Assembly: GCF_029894335.1 (NCBI RefSeq)
Contig: NZ_JARXZC010000024.1
Span: forward strand, 48,508 to 112,507
Length of the DNA: 64,000 nt
Reading direction: 5' to 3'
DNA from: Kitasatospora sp. MAP5-34
GTDB taxonomy: Bacteria; Actinomycetota; Actinomycetes; Streptomycetales; Streptomycetaceae
Both the position numbers and the translations under genes were made by a program. The number at the start of each line of letters is the position of its first letter. The stretch's first letter is position 1. The notes beneath the pieces were generated by a model. It saw nothing but the letters and a program-made list of their open reading frames with translations. It searched no databases and was not told the DNA's origin. Of the stretch, positions 1 through 7,780 are shown in pieces.

Positions 1-1
1 G

Positions 2-472
2 AGCAAGCAGGCGATCTTCATCGAGGCTTGCCGGCGCTGTACGGAGGAGGTCTGGCAGGTCTTCGACCGGGCGTCCGAGGGGCTGAGTGGCGAGGATGCC
101 CGACGGGCCATGGGGCTGGCCTACATGGAGCTGGTCCAGGACCGGGACCGGATTCTGATGCAGATGCAGATGCAGGTCGCGGCGGCCAACACCGACACCG
201 CCGGGGATCCGGAGGTCGGCGAGGCCGTCCGCCGGGCCTGGTTCGAGCTGTGGGAGCGGGTGCGGATCCGGATGGGCGGAGATCACGGTCAGGCGACCGA
301 GTTCTTCGGCTACGGGATGCTCATCAACAGTCTGGTCGCGATGGGCTTCCCGCTGGATCACCGGGTCTGGGCGGGTTTCGGCGACGAGCAGACCGAAGGC
401 AGGACCTCGGGCAAGACTGAGGAGAAGACCGCACAGAAGACCGAACAGAGCACCGAACCAGGGCCGAAGTAG
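2..472 (+). CDS. TetR/AcrR-family regulator, C-terminal part (5' end outside window)
   Basis: The reading frame is open from the window edge. It covers the helical ligand-binding and dimerisation half of a TetR-type repressor; the N-terminal helix-turn-helix is not in view. The first visible residues (SKQAIFIEACRR) look like the region just after the HTH, where TetR proteins commonly read along the lines of KeaLf. The tail is a hydrophilic, low-complexity Lys/Glu/Thr stretch (residues GKTEEKTAQKTEQ), longer than usual for the family. The next gene downstream on the same strand is an MFS exporter, and a perfect palindrome lies between them, which fits a drug-responsive repressor controlling an efflux pump. 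The family assignment rests on C-terminal character only, so the ligand is unknown. Confidence 0.75.
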   Translation, partial: SKQAIFIEACRRCTEEVWQVFDRASEGLSGEDARRAMGLAYMELVQDRDRILMQMQMQVAAANTDTAGDPEVGEAVRRAWFELWERVRIRMGGDHGQATEFFGYGMLINSLVAMGFPLDHRVWAGFGDEQTEGRTSGKTEEKTAQKTEQSTEPGPK

Positions 473-520
473 GGCCGCCGAGCGGGCCCGCCGCGCGCGG
501 GTCTTTCCTTGGCCCACAAA

Positions 521-538
521 AGTTATTGATCAATAACT
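521..538. promoter_or_regulatory. Perfect 18-bp palindrome, likely TetR operator
   Basis: AGTTATTGATCAATAACT reads identically on both strands. It is strikingly AT-rich against surrounding DNA of about 70% GC, and sits 22 bp before the MFS start codon, between the TetR gene and the exporter. Size, symmetry and position are those of a TetR-family operator. Direct binding is inferred. Confidence 0.7.
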
Positions 539-560
539 ACCTGTGCAAGGGGGCACCACC

Positions 561-2003
561 ATGCAGGACAGCACAGCGAACAGCACACCGGGCCTCGGCT
601 CCACCGGAGTCTGGACCCTGGTGATCACCAGCGTGGCCGGCTTCATGGCCTCGCTCGACAACCTCGTCGTCACCACCGCGCTCCCGTCGATCCGTGCTCA
701 CCTCGGCGGCGGACTCTCCGACCTGGAGTGGACGGTCAGCGCCTACACCCTCACCTTCGCGGTGCTGCTGATGCTCGGTGCCGCGCTCGGCGACCGGTTC
801 GGCCGTCGTCGGCTCTTCCTCGGCGGGCTGGCGGTCTTCACCGCAGGTTCCGCCGCCGCCGCGCTCGCGCCGGGGCTCGGCGTCCTGATCGGCGCGCGGG
901 CCGTCCAGGGCGCCGGTGCGGCCGTGATGATGCCGCTCACCCTGACGCTGCTCACGGCGGCGGTGCCCGCCGCCAGGCGCGGCCTGGCGTTCGGGATCTG
1001 GTCCGGCGTCAACGGGCTGGCCGTCGCGACCGGACCGCTGATCGGTGGCGCGCTCACCCAGCACCTCTCCTGGCAGTGGATCTTCTGGCTGAACGTCCCG
1101 GTCGGCCTGCTGCTGCTCCCGCTCGCCTTCCTGCGGCTCACCGAGAGCCGCGCCGCCGACCCGCGCCTCGACCTCCCCGGCACCGCGCTGGTCAGCTCAG
1201 GCCTGTTCGGCATCGTCTTCGGCCTGATCCGGGGCAACGCCGACGGTTGGACCAGCACCCCGGTGCTCACCGGCCTGATAGCGGGCGGCGTCCTGCTGGT
1301 CGCCTTCGTCCGGTACGAACTCCGCGCCGCGCAGCCGATGCTGCCGATGCGGCTGTTCCGCAGCCGGGCGTTCTCGGCGGTGAACGCCGCCAGCCTGCTG
1401 ATGTTCCTCGGGATGTTCGGCTCGATCTTCCTGATCAGCCAGTACCTGCAGGGCGTCCTCGGTGCCACCCCGACCGAGGCGGGCGTGCGGATGCTGCCGT
1501 GGACGGCGATGCCGCTGATCGTCGCCCCGATCGCGGGCATCCTCTCGGACCGGATCGGCGGCCGTGGCATCGTGGTGGCCGGTCTGACCATGCAGGGGAT
1601 CGGCCTGGCGATGTTCGCGGTGATCGCGAACCACACCACCTCCTACACCGCCCAGGTCCCCACTCTGATCATCTGCGGCATCGGGATGGCGCTCTACTTC
1701 GCGCCCACCGCCAGCCTGGTGATGGCGAGTGTCGCCCCGCACGAACAGGGCATCGCCTCCGGCGCCAACAACGCGATGCGTGAGCTCGGCGGGGCGCTCG
1801 GGGTGGCCGTGCTCTCCACGGTCTTCTCCTCGAACGGCGGCTACGGCTCGCACCGGAGCTTCACCGACGGCCTGGTCCCGGCGCTGTACGTGGGCGCGGC
1901 GGCGGTCCTGGCGGGCGCGGTGTGCGCGTTCCTGATCCCTCGGCGCCGCAGGGCCGCAGCCGCTTCCGCCGATGCGGGCAAGGTGCTCGAACCTGTCGGG
2001 TGA
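561..2003 (+). CDS. MFS drug exporter, DHA2 (EmrB/QacA-like) family
   Basis: A 480-residue integral membrane proton antiporter, the usual length of 14-TM DHA2 exporters. Motif A is visible as GDRFGRRRLF in the loop after TM2. The exporter motif C region reads ATGPLIGGALTQHLSWQWIF followed by NVPVG, typical of EmrB/QacA proteins. Hydrophobic helices continue to a short basic tail. I prefer ATG 561 over an in-frame GTG at 543 because AAGGGGG lies 7 nt upstream of the ATG. The TetR gene and palindrome directly upstream suggest induction by an exported compound. The substrate (antibiotic, dye or metabolite) cannot be read from sequence. A stable hairpin follows the stop. Confidence 0.88.
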   Translation: MQDSTANSTPGLGSTGVWTLVITSVAGFMASLDNLVVTTALPSIRAHLGGGLSDLEWTVSAYTLTFAVLLMLGAALGDRFGRRRLFLGGLAVFTAGSAAAALAPGLGVLIGARAVQGAGAAVMMPLTLTLLTAAVPAARRGLAFGIWSGVNGLAVATGPLIGGALTQHLSWQWIFWLNVPVGLLLLPLAFLRLTESRAADPRLDLPGTALVSSGLFGIVFGLIRGNADGWTSTPVLTGLIAGGVLLVAFVRYELRAAQPMLPMRLFRSRAFSAVNAASLLMFLGMFGSIFLISQYLQGVLGATPTEAGVRMLPWTAMPLIVAPIAGILSDRIGGRGIVVAGLTMQGIGLAMFAVIANHTTSYTAQVPTLIICGIGMALYFAPTASLVMASVAPHEQGIASGANNAMRELGGALGVAVLSTVFSSNGGYGSHRSFTDGLVPALYVGAAAVLAGAVCAFLIPRRRRAAAASADAGKVLEPVG

Positions 2004-2028
2004 GGCAGCGCGGTGCGCGGTGGGGGTC

Positions 2029-2049
2029 CCCCCGGCCGAAGGCTGGGGG
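2029..2049 (+). terminator. Hairpin after the MFS gene
   Basis: CCCCCGGCC, loop GAA, GGCTGGGGG forms a 9-bp stem with one G-U pair, 25 bp after the MFS stop. It has no T-tract, as is common for streptomycete terminators. It separates the exporter from murB. Confidence 0.55.
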
Positions 2050-2141
2050 AGACAGCGAGCAGCTGCCTCCCGCTACGCGCACGCGGTCGACCGAGCAGAG
2101 GCCCGCGCCCTGGTGTACCGCGACCCATATACCGTGGGGGC

Positions 2142-3182
2142 GTGCAGGTACTCGAAAACGCCCCCCTCGCCCAGCTGACCACGCTCCGCCTCGGCGGCCC
2201 GGCCCGCCGCTTGGTGACGGCCACCACGGACGCCGAGGTGGTCGCCGCCGTCCGTGCGGCGGACGAGGCGGGTGAGCCGCTGCTGGTGATCGGTGGCGGC
2301 TCCAACCTGGTGATCGGCGACGCGGGCTTCGACGGCACGGTCCTGCGGATCGCCACCACCGGCTTCGACCTGGACGGCAGCACGCTGGAGCTGGCGGCCG
2401 GCGAGGTCTGGGCGGACGCGGTGAGTCGCGCGGTGGACCAGGGCCTGGCCGGGATCGAGTTCCTGGCGGGCATCCCCGGCTCGGCCGGGGCCACCCCGGT
2501 GCAGAACGTCGGTGCGTACGGGCAGGAGGTCTCCGGCACGATCACGGACGTGGTCGCCTACGACCGCGAGACCCGCGAGACCGTCACGCTGACCAACGAC
2601 GAGTGCGCCTTCAGCTACCGGTACAGCCGTTTCAAGGCCGCGCCGGACCGGTACGTGGTGCTCCGGGTGCGGTTCGCCCTGGAGGACGCGGGCGGGCAGT
2701 CGTCCCCCGTGAAGTACGCCGAGGTCGCCAGGACCCTCGGCGTCGCGGCCGACCAGCGGGTGGACCTGCGGGACGCGTACGCGACGGTGCTGCGGCTGCG
2801 CGCGGGCAAGGGCATGGTGCTGGACCCGGCGGACCACGACACCTGGTCGGCGGGCTCGTTCTTCACCAACCCGATCCTGACGCCCGACCAGTACGCCGCC
2901 TTCCTGACCAGGCTGGACGGCCGGACGGCCCCCGCCTACCCCGGCCCGGACGGTTCCACCAAGACGTCGGCCGCCTGGCTGATCGACCAGGCGGGCTTCG
3001 AGAAGGGCTACGGCTCCGGCCCGGCGACCCTCTCCACCAAGCACACCCTGGCCCTCACCAACCGGGGCGGCGCGACCACCGCCGACCTGCTCGCCCTGGC
3101 CCGGGAGATCCGGGACGGGGTGCACGCCGCGTTCGGCGTCGAGCTGGTCAACGAGCCGGTCACGGTGGGCGTCCAGCTCTAG
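2142..3182 (+). CDS. murB: UDP-N-acetylenolpyruvoylglucosamine reductase MurB
   Basis: Cytoplasmic FAD enzyme that reduces UDP-GlcNAc-enolpyruvate to UDP-MurNAc with NADPH, the second committed step of peptidoglycan synthesis. 346 residues. The FAD-binding motif VIGGGSNLVIGD and the hallmark GIPGSAGATPVQNVGAYGQE are present. The proton-donor Ser is at about residue 239 (AGSFFTNP), and the C-terminal catalytic Glu is in ELVNEPVTVG. The frame is open further upstream to 2013, but that stretch is Arg/Pro/Gly-rich and crosses a terminator hairpin. GTG 2142 gives the family start (VQVLENAPLAQLTT), with GGGGG just before it. A TATACC box at 2128-2133 lies only 8 nt upstream, so the mRNA may be nearly leaderless. 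Confidence 0.96.
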   Translation: MQVLENAPLAQLTTLRLGGPARRLVTATTDAEVVAAVRAADEAGEPLLVIGGGSNLVIGDAGFDGTVLRIATTGFDLDGSTLELAAGEVWADAVSRAVDQGLAGIEFLAGIPGSAGATPVQNVGAYGQEVSGTITDVVAYDRETRETVTLTNDECAFSYRYSRFKAAPDRYVVLRVRFALEDAGGQSSPVKYAEVARTLGVAADQRVDLRDAYATVLRLRAGKGMVLDPADHDTWSAGSFFTNPILTPDQYAAFLTRLDGRTAPAYPGPDGSTKTSAAWLIDQAGFEKGYGSGPATLSTKHTLALTNRGGATTADLLALAREIRDGVHAAFGVELVNEPVTVGVQL

Positions 3183-3210
3183 TCCTGCTGGAGTACCGGA
3201 GTACCGGAGT

Positions 3211-4233
3211 TCAGGGCTGGGTGAGCCAGGCGTCGATGTCGGACAGCAGCACCTTCCGGACGTCCTCCGGTGCCCGTGAGCCGCGTACCGACTGCCGGGC
3301 CAGTTCCGCGAGTTCGGGGTCGGTGAAGCCGTGGACGGTGCGGGCCAGTTCGTACTGGTCGGCCAGCCGGGAGCCGAACAGCAGCGGGTCGTCGGCGCCC
3401 AGGGCGAGCGGTACGCCCGCTTCGAACAGCGTCCGGAGCGGGACCTCGCCGGCGCTCTCGTAGACGCCGAGCGAGACGTTGGAGGACGGGCAGACCTCGC
3501 AGGTGATCTGGCGGTCCGCGAGCCGCTGCATCAGCCGGGGGTCCTCCGCCGCCCGTACGCCGTGGCCGATCCGTCCGGCGCCCAGGTCGTCCAGGCAGTC
3601 CCGGACGGACTCGGGGCCGGCCAGTTCGCCGCCGTGCGGGGCGGACAGCAGCCCGCCCTTGCGGGCGATCTCGAAGGCCCGGTCGAAGTCGCGGGCCAGG
3701 CCGCGCCGTTCGTCGTTGGACAGGCCGAAGCCCACCACGCCCTGGTCGGTGTAGCGGACGGCCAGCCGGGCCAGCGTGCGGGCGTCCATCGGGGACTTCA
3801 TCCGGTTCGCGGCGACCAGCACCCGGATGCCGACGCCGGTGGCCACCGAAGCCTCCCGGACCGCGTCCAGGATCAGCTCCAGCGCCGGGATCAGCCCGCC
3901 CAGCCGGGGCGCGTACGAGGTCGGGTCGACCTGGATCTCCAGCCAGCGGGAGCCGTCCCGCCGCTCGTCCTCGGCGGTCTCCCGGACCAGGCGGCGGATG
4001 TCCTGCTCGTCGCGCAGGACGGACCGCGCGGTGTCGTACAGCCGCTGGAAGCGGAACCAGCCGCGCTCGTCGGTGGCGTCGAGGTGCTGGGGCTCGCCGG
4101 AGCTGAGCGCCTCGGGCAGGCGGACCCGGTGTTTCTCGGCCAGCTCCAGCAGGGTGGCGGGCCGCATCGAACCGGTGAAGTGCAGGTGCAGATGGGCCTT
4201 GGGAAGGTCCCGGACATCACGCAGGCGTTCCAT
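3211..4233 (-). CDS. Adenosine deaminase family protein
   Basis: 340-residue amidohydrolase-fold enzyme expected to deaminate adenosine or a related aminopurine using one zinc. Zinc ligands HxH are at residues 16 and 18 (KAHLHLHFTGS). The HGGE segment (SAPHGGELAGPES) replaces the more usual HAGE and carries the catalytic Glu. RIGHG supplies another ligand region, and the Asp pair is in LGADDP. Start ATG 4233 is chosen because AGGA lies 9 nt upstream and the product begins like relatives (MERLRDVRDLPKAH); an ATG 18 nt earlier has no such site. It lies between murB and aspC in the order known from S. coelicolor. The HGGE and GADDP variants leave substrate identity (adenosine or a modified purine) open. 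Confidence 0.85.
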   Translation of the reverse strand: MERLRDVRDLPKAHLHLHFTGSMRPATLLELAEKHRVRLPEALSSGEPQHLDATDERGWFRFQRLYDTARSVLRDEQDIRRLVRETAEDERRDGSRWLEIQVDPTSYAPRLGGLIPALELILDAVREASVATGVGIRVLVAANRMKSPMDARTLARLAVRYTDQGVVGFGLSNDERRGLARDFDRAFEIARKGGLLSAPHGGELAGPESVRDCLDDLGAGRIGHGVRAAEDPRLMQRLADRQITCEVCPSSNVSLGVYESAGEVPLRTLFEAGVPLALGADDPLLFGSRLADQYELARTVHGFTDPELAELARQSVRGSRAPEDVRKVLLSDIDAWLTQP

Positions 4234-4268
4234 TCGCTGATCCTGCCGCATCCGGGGCCCAAAAGAGA

Positions 4269-4309
4269 ACCGCCCACTTCAAGTCCCTCGAAGGGGTGAA
4301 GTGGGCGGT
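4269..4309 (-). terminator. Terminator between aspC and the deaminase gene
   Basis: Perfect 13-bp inverted repeat ACCGCCCACTTCA / TGAAGTGGGCGGT, with a nested CCCTCGAAGGG stem in the loop. Read leftward it is followed by TTCTCTTTT, so it should stop aspC transcription. Confidence 0.75.
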
Positions 4310-4342
4310 CAACATTCTGGGTAGTGCGTCCCGGGCTGCGCG

Positions 4343-5581
4343 TCAGGCGCGGGCCTCGCCCAGCAGCTTCTGCATCCGGCCGACGCCCTCGGCCAGGTCG
4401 GCGTCCCCGAGCGCGTACGAGAGGCGCAGGTAGCCGGGGGTGCCGAAGGCCTCGCCGGGGACGACCGCGACCTCGGCCTCGTCCAGGATCAGGGTGGCCA
4501 GCTCGGCGGAGGTCTGCGGGCGCTTGCCCCGGATCTCCTTGCCCAGCAGGTCCTTGACCGACGGGTAGGCGTAGAACGCGCCCTCGGGCTCGGGGCAGAA
4601 CACGCCCTCGATCTCGTTGAGCATCCGGACGATGGTGCGGCGGCGGCGGTTGAACGCCTCCTTCATCTCCGCGACGGCGGCCAGGTCACCCGAGACGGCG
4701 GCCAGCGCGGCGACCTGGGCCACGTTGGAGACGTTCGAGGTGGCGTGCGACTGCAGGTTGGTCGCGGCGGCCACCACGTCCTTGGGGGCGATCAGCCAGC
4801 CGACCCGCCAGCCGGTCATCGCGTACGTCTTCGCCACGCCGTTGACCACGATGCACTTGTCGCGCAGCTCGGGCAGCAGGGCGGGCAGCGAGGTGAACGT
4901 CGCGTCGCCGTAGACCAGGTGCTCGTAGATCTCGTCGGTCAGCACCCAGAGGCCGTGCTCCAGCGCCCAGCGGCCGATCGCCTCGGCCTCGTCCCGGGTG
5001 TAGACCGCGCCGGTCGGGTTGGACGGCGAGACGAACAGGACGACCTTGGTGTTCTCGGTGCGGGCCGCCTCCAGCTGCTCGACCGAGACCTTGTAGCCGG
5101 TGGTCTCGTCGGCCACGACCTCGACCGGGACGCCGCCCGCGAGGCGGATCGACTCCGGGTAGGTGGTCCAGTACGGCGCCGGGACGATGACCTCGTCGCC
5201 CGGGTCGAGGATCGAGGCGAACGCCTCGTAGATGGCCTGCTTGCCGCCGTTGGTCACCAGCACCTGCGAGGCGTCCACCTGGTAGCCGGAGTCGCGCAGC
5301 GTCTTGGCGGCGATCGCGGCCTTCAGCTCCGGCAGGCCGCCGGCCGGGGTGTAGCGGTGGTTCTTCGGGTCCCGGCAGGCGGCGACGGCGGCCTCGACGA
5401 TGTAGCCCGGGGTCGGGAAGTCCGGCTCGCCCGCGCCGAAGCCGATCACGGGGCGGCCGGCCGCCTTCAGGGCCTTGGCCTTGGCGTCCACCGCGAGGGT
5501 GGCGGACTCGGCGATCGAGCCGATCCGGGCCGAGACGCGGCGGTCTGTTGGACGGGGGGTGGCGGGGGTGGAAGCGCTCAT
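4343..5581 (-). CDS. aspC: Pyridoxal-phosphate aspartate aminotransferase
   Basis: 412-residue class I aminotransferase interconverting aspartate + 2-oxoglutarate and oxaloacetate + glutamate. Cytoplasmic homodimer. Visible motifs are the PLP-lysine at K251 (VVNGVAKTYAMTGWR), N188 in SPSNPTG, D216 and Y219 in LTDEIYEH, and the C-terminal carboxylate-binding Arg in GYLRLSYAL. The N-terminal 15 residues are Pro/Thr-rich and variable in homologues. The short AGGT just before ATG 5581 is a weak ribosome site, but no better start precedes it. The gene runs leftward from the tRNA-Trp/secE promoter region and ends at a strong terminator. Confidence 0.95.
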   Translation of the reverse strand: MSASTPATPRPTDRRVSARIGSIAESATLAVDAKAKALKAAGRPVIGFGAGEPDFPTPGYIVEAAVAACRDPKNHRYTPAGGLPELKAAIAAKTLRDSGYQVDASQVLVTNGGKQAIYEAFASILDPGDEVIVPAPYWTTYPESIRLAGGVPVEVVADETTGYKVSVEQLEAARTENTKVVLFVSPSNPTGAVYTRDEAEAIGRWALEHGLWVLTDEIYEHLVYGDATFTSLPALLPELRDKCIVVNGVAKTYAMTGWRVGWLIAPKDVVAAATNLQSHATSNVSNVAQVAALAAVSGDLAAVAEMKEAFNRRRRTIVRMLNEIEGVFCPEPEGAFYAYPSVKDLLGKEIRGKRPQTSAELATLILDEAEVAVVPGEAFGTPGYLRLSYALGDADLAEGVGRMQKLLGEARA

Positions 5582-5730
5582 ACCTGCATCGTCGCAGAGT
5601 CGGCGACGGCCGGGCGCGGGGTTTCAGCATGTGTACTCGGCCGTCCACGATGCGTACCGGCGTGGTGGCGATGTGAGGGGGTGACGGTGGGCCGACGGAG
5701 GGGGCCCGGTGGGCTTCCGGTGAATGAGGT

Positions 5731-5760
5731 TCGACCAAACGCGTAAGAATCCCGTACACT
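5731..5760 (+). promoter_or_regulatory. Promoter candidate for tRNA-Trp (and secE)
   Basis: TCGACC, 18 bp, TACACT: a housekeeping-sigma (HrdB-type) match about 100 bp before the tRNA. The divergent aspC start is 150 bp to the left. I see no gene in 5582-5864. Confidence 0.5.
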
Positions 5761-5864
5761 CACTGCTCGATGGCTCCCGAACTGCGGCTCCGTCCGAGGC
5801 GTACACCACGCAACGGCCTGGATGCGGTAGGTTGGGGGACATCTCCGGAGCCGCGAGGCACCGT

Positions 5865-5937
5865 AGGGCAATAGCTCAATTGGTAGAGCACCGGTCTCCA
5901 AAACCGGCGGTTGGGGGTTCAAGTCCCTCTTGCCCTG
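5865..5937 (+). tRNA. tRNA-Trp (CCA)
   Basis: A complete cloverleaf can be drawn by eye. Acceptor stem AGGGCAA/TTGCCCT, D-arm GCTC..GAGC, anticodon stem CCGGT/ACCGG with loop CTCCAAA (anticodon CCA at 5898-5900), and T-arm GGGGG-TTCAAGT-CCCTC. The discriminator base is G. The CCA tail is not encoded. Its place just before secE-nusG matches other streptomycetes. Confidence 0.95.
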
Positions 5938-5954
5938 CTGCTTGATCCGTACCG

Positions 5955-5984
5955 AGCCCGTTCGCTCCACAGAGCGAGCGGGCT
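5955..5984 (+). terminator. Hairpin downstream of tRNA-Trp
   Basis: AGCCCGTTCGCTC / GAGCGAGCGGGCT form a 13-bp stem with one G-U pair, 18 nt after the tRNA. It probably ends or processes the tRNA transcript, leaving partial read-through to secE. Confidence 0.6.
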
Positions 5985-6087
5985 TGATGCGGAGAGGGCC
6001 CCAATAGCACTGCTTTCGCCGGATCGCTCGTGCTCCGAACAGGCGCACAAGCGACGCTCGGCAGGACCCGGATTCAGGTGAGGACGA

Positions 6088-6462
6088 GTGACGGAGACCA
6101 CGGGCTCCACCGCAACGCCTGAGAGCGGCAACCCCGAGGGTGCCGACGGCGTGGCCGACGAAGTCACGCCAGTCGACGGCGAGGAGAAGGCGCTCTCGCG
6201 TCGCGACCGCAAGCGGGCCAACAGGTCTGCCGGCGGCGACGGGGACAAGAAGGCCGGCAGGCGCGCCAGGAAGAGCATCTTCGCTCGGGCCGCACTGTTC
6301 TACCGCCAGATCATCGCGGAGCTGCGCAAGGTCGTCTGGCCGACGCGCAACGAGCTGCTGCAGTACACGAGTGTCGTCGTGGTGTTCGTCGTCGTCGTCA
6401 TGGCGGTCGTCGCCAGCCTCGACTTCGGCTTCTCCAAGCTCGCTCTGTGGATCTTCGGCTGA
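6088..6462 (+). CDS. secE: Protein translocase subunit SecE
   Basis: 124-residue small essential subunit of the SecYEG channel in the cytoplasmic membrane. A hydrophilic, charged N-terminal half (about 75 residues) is followed by the conserved amphipathic segment FYRQIIAELRKVVWPTRNEL. One C-terminal membrane span (SVVVVFVVVVMAVVASL) follows, which is the single-TM form usual outside the enterobacteria. GTG 6088 has AGGA upstream and gives the expected length. The gene directly precedes nusG, as in most bacteria, but here a strong hairpin separates them. Confidence 0.95.
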   Translation: MTETTGSTATPESGNPEGADGVADEVTPVDGEEKALSRRDRKRANRSAGGDGDKKAGRRARKSIFARAALFYRQIIAELRKVVWPTRNELLQYTSVVVVFVVVVMAVVASLDFGFSKLALWIFG

Positions 6463-6487
6463 CCCGCCCCTGAGCACAGCACCACCC

Positions 6488-6531
6488 CGACCCGGGCCGT
6501 TGCCAGAACGCTGGCAGCGCAGCCCGGGTCG
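6488..6531 (+). terminator. Nested hairpin between secE and nusG
   Basis: Outer stem CGACCCGGGC/GCCCGGGTCG and inner stem TGCCAG..CTGGCA enclose AACG. There is no T-run. It could attenuate secE read-through into nusG. The 140 bp between it and nusG hold no gene that I can see. Confidence 0.6.
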
Positions 6532-6674
6532 AGCTGTCTGCGCGGTCCGGATGAGCCCGCTACCGTTGACTCGGTACTGTTGTAGTCATCCGAGTCGTTT
6601 CCGCGCGTGCCCGTGAGGGCGTTGGGTGGCCCGGAGTCGTTCCATCTCCACATCCCAGGAAAGAAGCAGCCACC

Positions 6675-7619
6675 GTGTCTGAGTCCCCCCTGTACGACGC
6701 CGACGAGACCGTCCGCGAGGCGGATGTCGCCGCCGAGCTGGACGCGGCTGAGGCTGCTGACGCCGAGGCTGCGGAGCAGATCCTCGACGCGCCGGACGCC
6801 GACGCGGACGAGGTCGAGGCTGCGGACGAGGCCGAGGCGGGCGTACCGGCCGAGGAGGCCGCCGTGCACGAGGTCACCGAGGACGACGAGCCGGCCGAGG
6901 ACGAGGCCGACGAGGCTTTCGTGACCGACGCGACCGACGAGGTCGAAGAGGCCGACGAGGAGAGCGCCGAGGCCGCCGCCGAGACCGAGGCCGAAGAAGC
7001 CGAAGAGGTCGAGGTCGACCCGGTCGCCGAGTTCCGCGAGAAGCTGCGCACCGCGCCGGGCGAGTGGTACGTGATCCACACCTACGCCGGCTACGAGAAC
7101 CGGGTGAAGCAGAACCTGGAGCAGCGCGCCGTCTCCCTCAACGTCGAGGACCGCATCTTCCAGGCCGAGGTGCCGCAGGAGGAGGTCGTCCAGATCAAGA
7201 ACGGCGACCGCAAGACGATCCGCCAGAACAAGCTCCCCGGCTACGTCCTGGTCCGGATCGACCTGGACGCCGAGTCCTGGGGCGTCGTCCGCAACACCCC
7301 GGGTGTCACCGGCTTCGTCGGCAACGCGTACGACCCGTACCCGCTGACGCTGGACGAGGTCGTCAAGATGCTCGCCCCCGACGTGGAGCGCCAGGCGGCC
7401 AAGGAGGCCGGCCGGCCTTCCTCCGGCAAGCCGGTCGAGGTCCAGGTGCTGGACTTCGAGGTCGGCGACTCCGTCACCGTCACCGACGGTCCGTTCGCCA
7501 CCCTGCAGGCGACCATCAACGAGATCAACCCGGACTCGAAGAAGGTCAAGGGCCTGGTCGAGATCTTCGGCCGCGAGACCCCGGTCGAGCTGTCCTTCGA
7601 CCAGATCCAGAAGAACTAA
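6675..7619 (+). CDS. nusG: Transcription elongation/antitermination factor NusG with long acidic N-terminus
   Basis: 314 residues. The NGN domain starts near residue 128 (GEWYVIHTYAGYENRVKQNL) and binds the RNA polymerase clamp; GYVLVRIDL and NTPGVTGFVG are typical. The KOW domain follows (VGDSVTVTDGPFATLQATI) and ends in SFDQIQKN. Residues 1 to about 118 are an extra, almost purely Asp/Glu/Ala tract. E. coli NusG is about 180 residues, while streptomycete NusG proteins are known to be longer with such an extension. The GTG start follows AGGAAAG, and the frame has no competing start close to the NGN domain. Role: processivity, Rho-linked termination and coupling to ribosomes. The acidic arm's function is unknown to me. 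Confidence 0.95.
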   Translation: MSESPLYDADETVREADVAAELDAAEAADAEAAEQILDAPDADADEVEAADEAEAGVPAEEAAVHEVTEDDEPAEDEADEAFVTDATDEVEEADEESAEAAAETEAEEAEEVEVDPVAEFREKLRTAPGEWYVIHTYAGYENRVKQNLEQRAVSLNVEDRIFQAEVPQEEVVQIKNGDRKTIRQNKLPGYVLVRIDLDAESWGVVRNTPGVTGFVGNAYDPYPLTLDEVVKMLAPDVERQAAKEAGRPSSGKPVEVQVLDFEVGDSVTVTDGPFATLQATINEINPDSKKVKGLVEIFGRETPVELSFDQIQKN

Positions 7620-7635
7620 CCAAAGCCACCGGGTC

Positions 7636-7670
7636 GGGGCGAGGTCTTCGGGCCTCGCCCCACTCGTTTT
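7636..7670 (+). terminator. Terminator after nusG
   Basis: GGGGCGAGG/CCTCGCCCC stem with an 8-nt loop, followed by ACTCGTTTT. This is a classic intrinsic terminator 16 nt after the nusG stop. Confidence 0.75.
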
Positions 7671-7697
7671 GGTCCAGCGGCGCATCCGCGTTAGCCT
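7669..7697 (+). promoter_or_regulatory. Promoter candidate for rplK-rplA
   Basis: TTGGTC, 17 bp, TAGCCT. The -35 hexamer overlaps the end of the nusG terminator T-tract. The leader that follows (to 7780) contains a GC-rich hairpin around 7717-7740 (GGCCGGG..CCCCGGCC), the kind of place where L1 could bind to repress its own mRNA; that role is inferred. Confidence 0.5.
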
Positions 7698-7780
7698 GGT
7701 TCGATGTGTGTAGTTCCGGCCGGGTGTCGCCCCGGCCGTACGCACATCGACTGTCACCTCTCAGAAGGACCCGGAGAGAA

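Noticed and set aside
6541..6600. TTGACT box before nusG as a promoter
   Set aside because: No acceptable -10 lies 16-19 bp downstream, so I did not list it.
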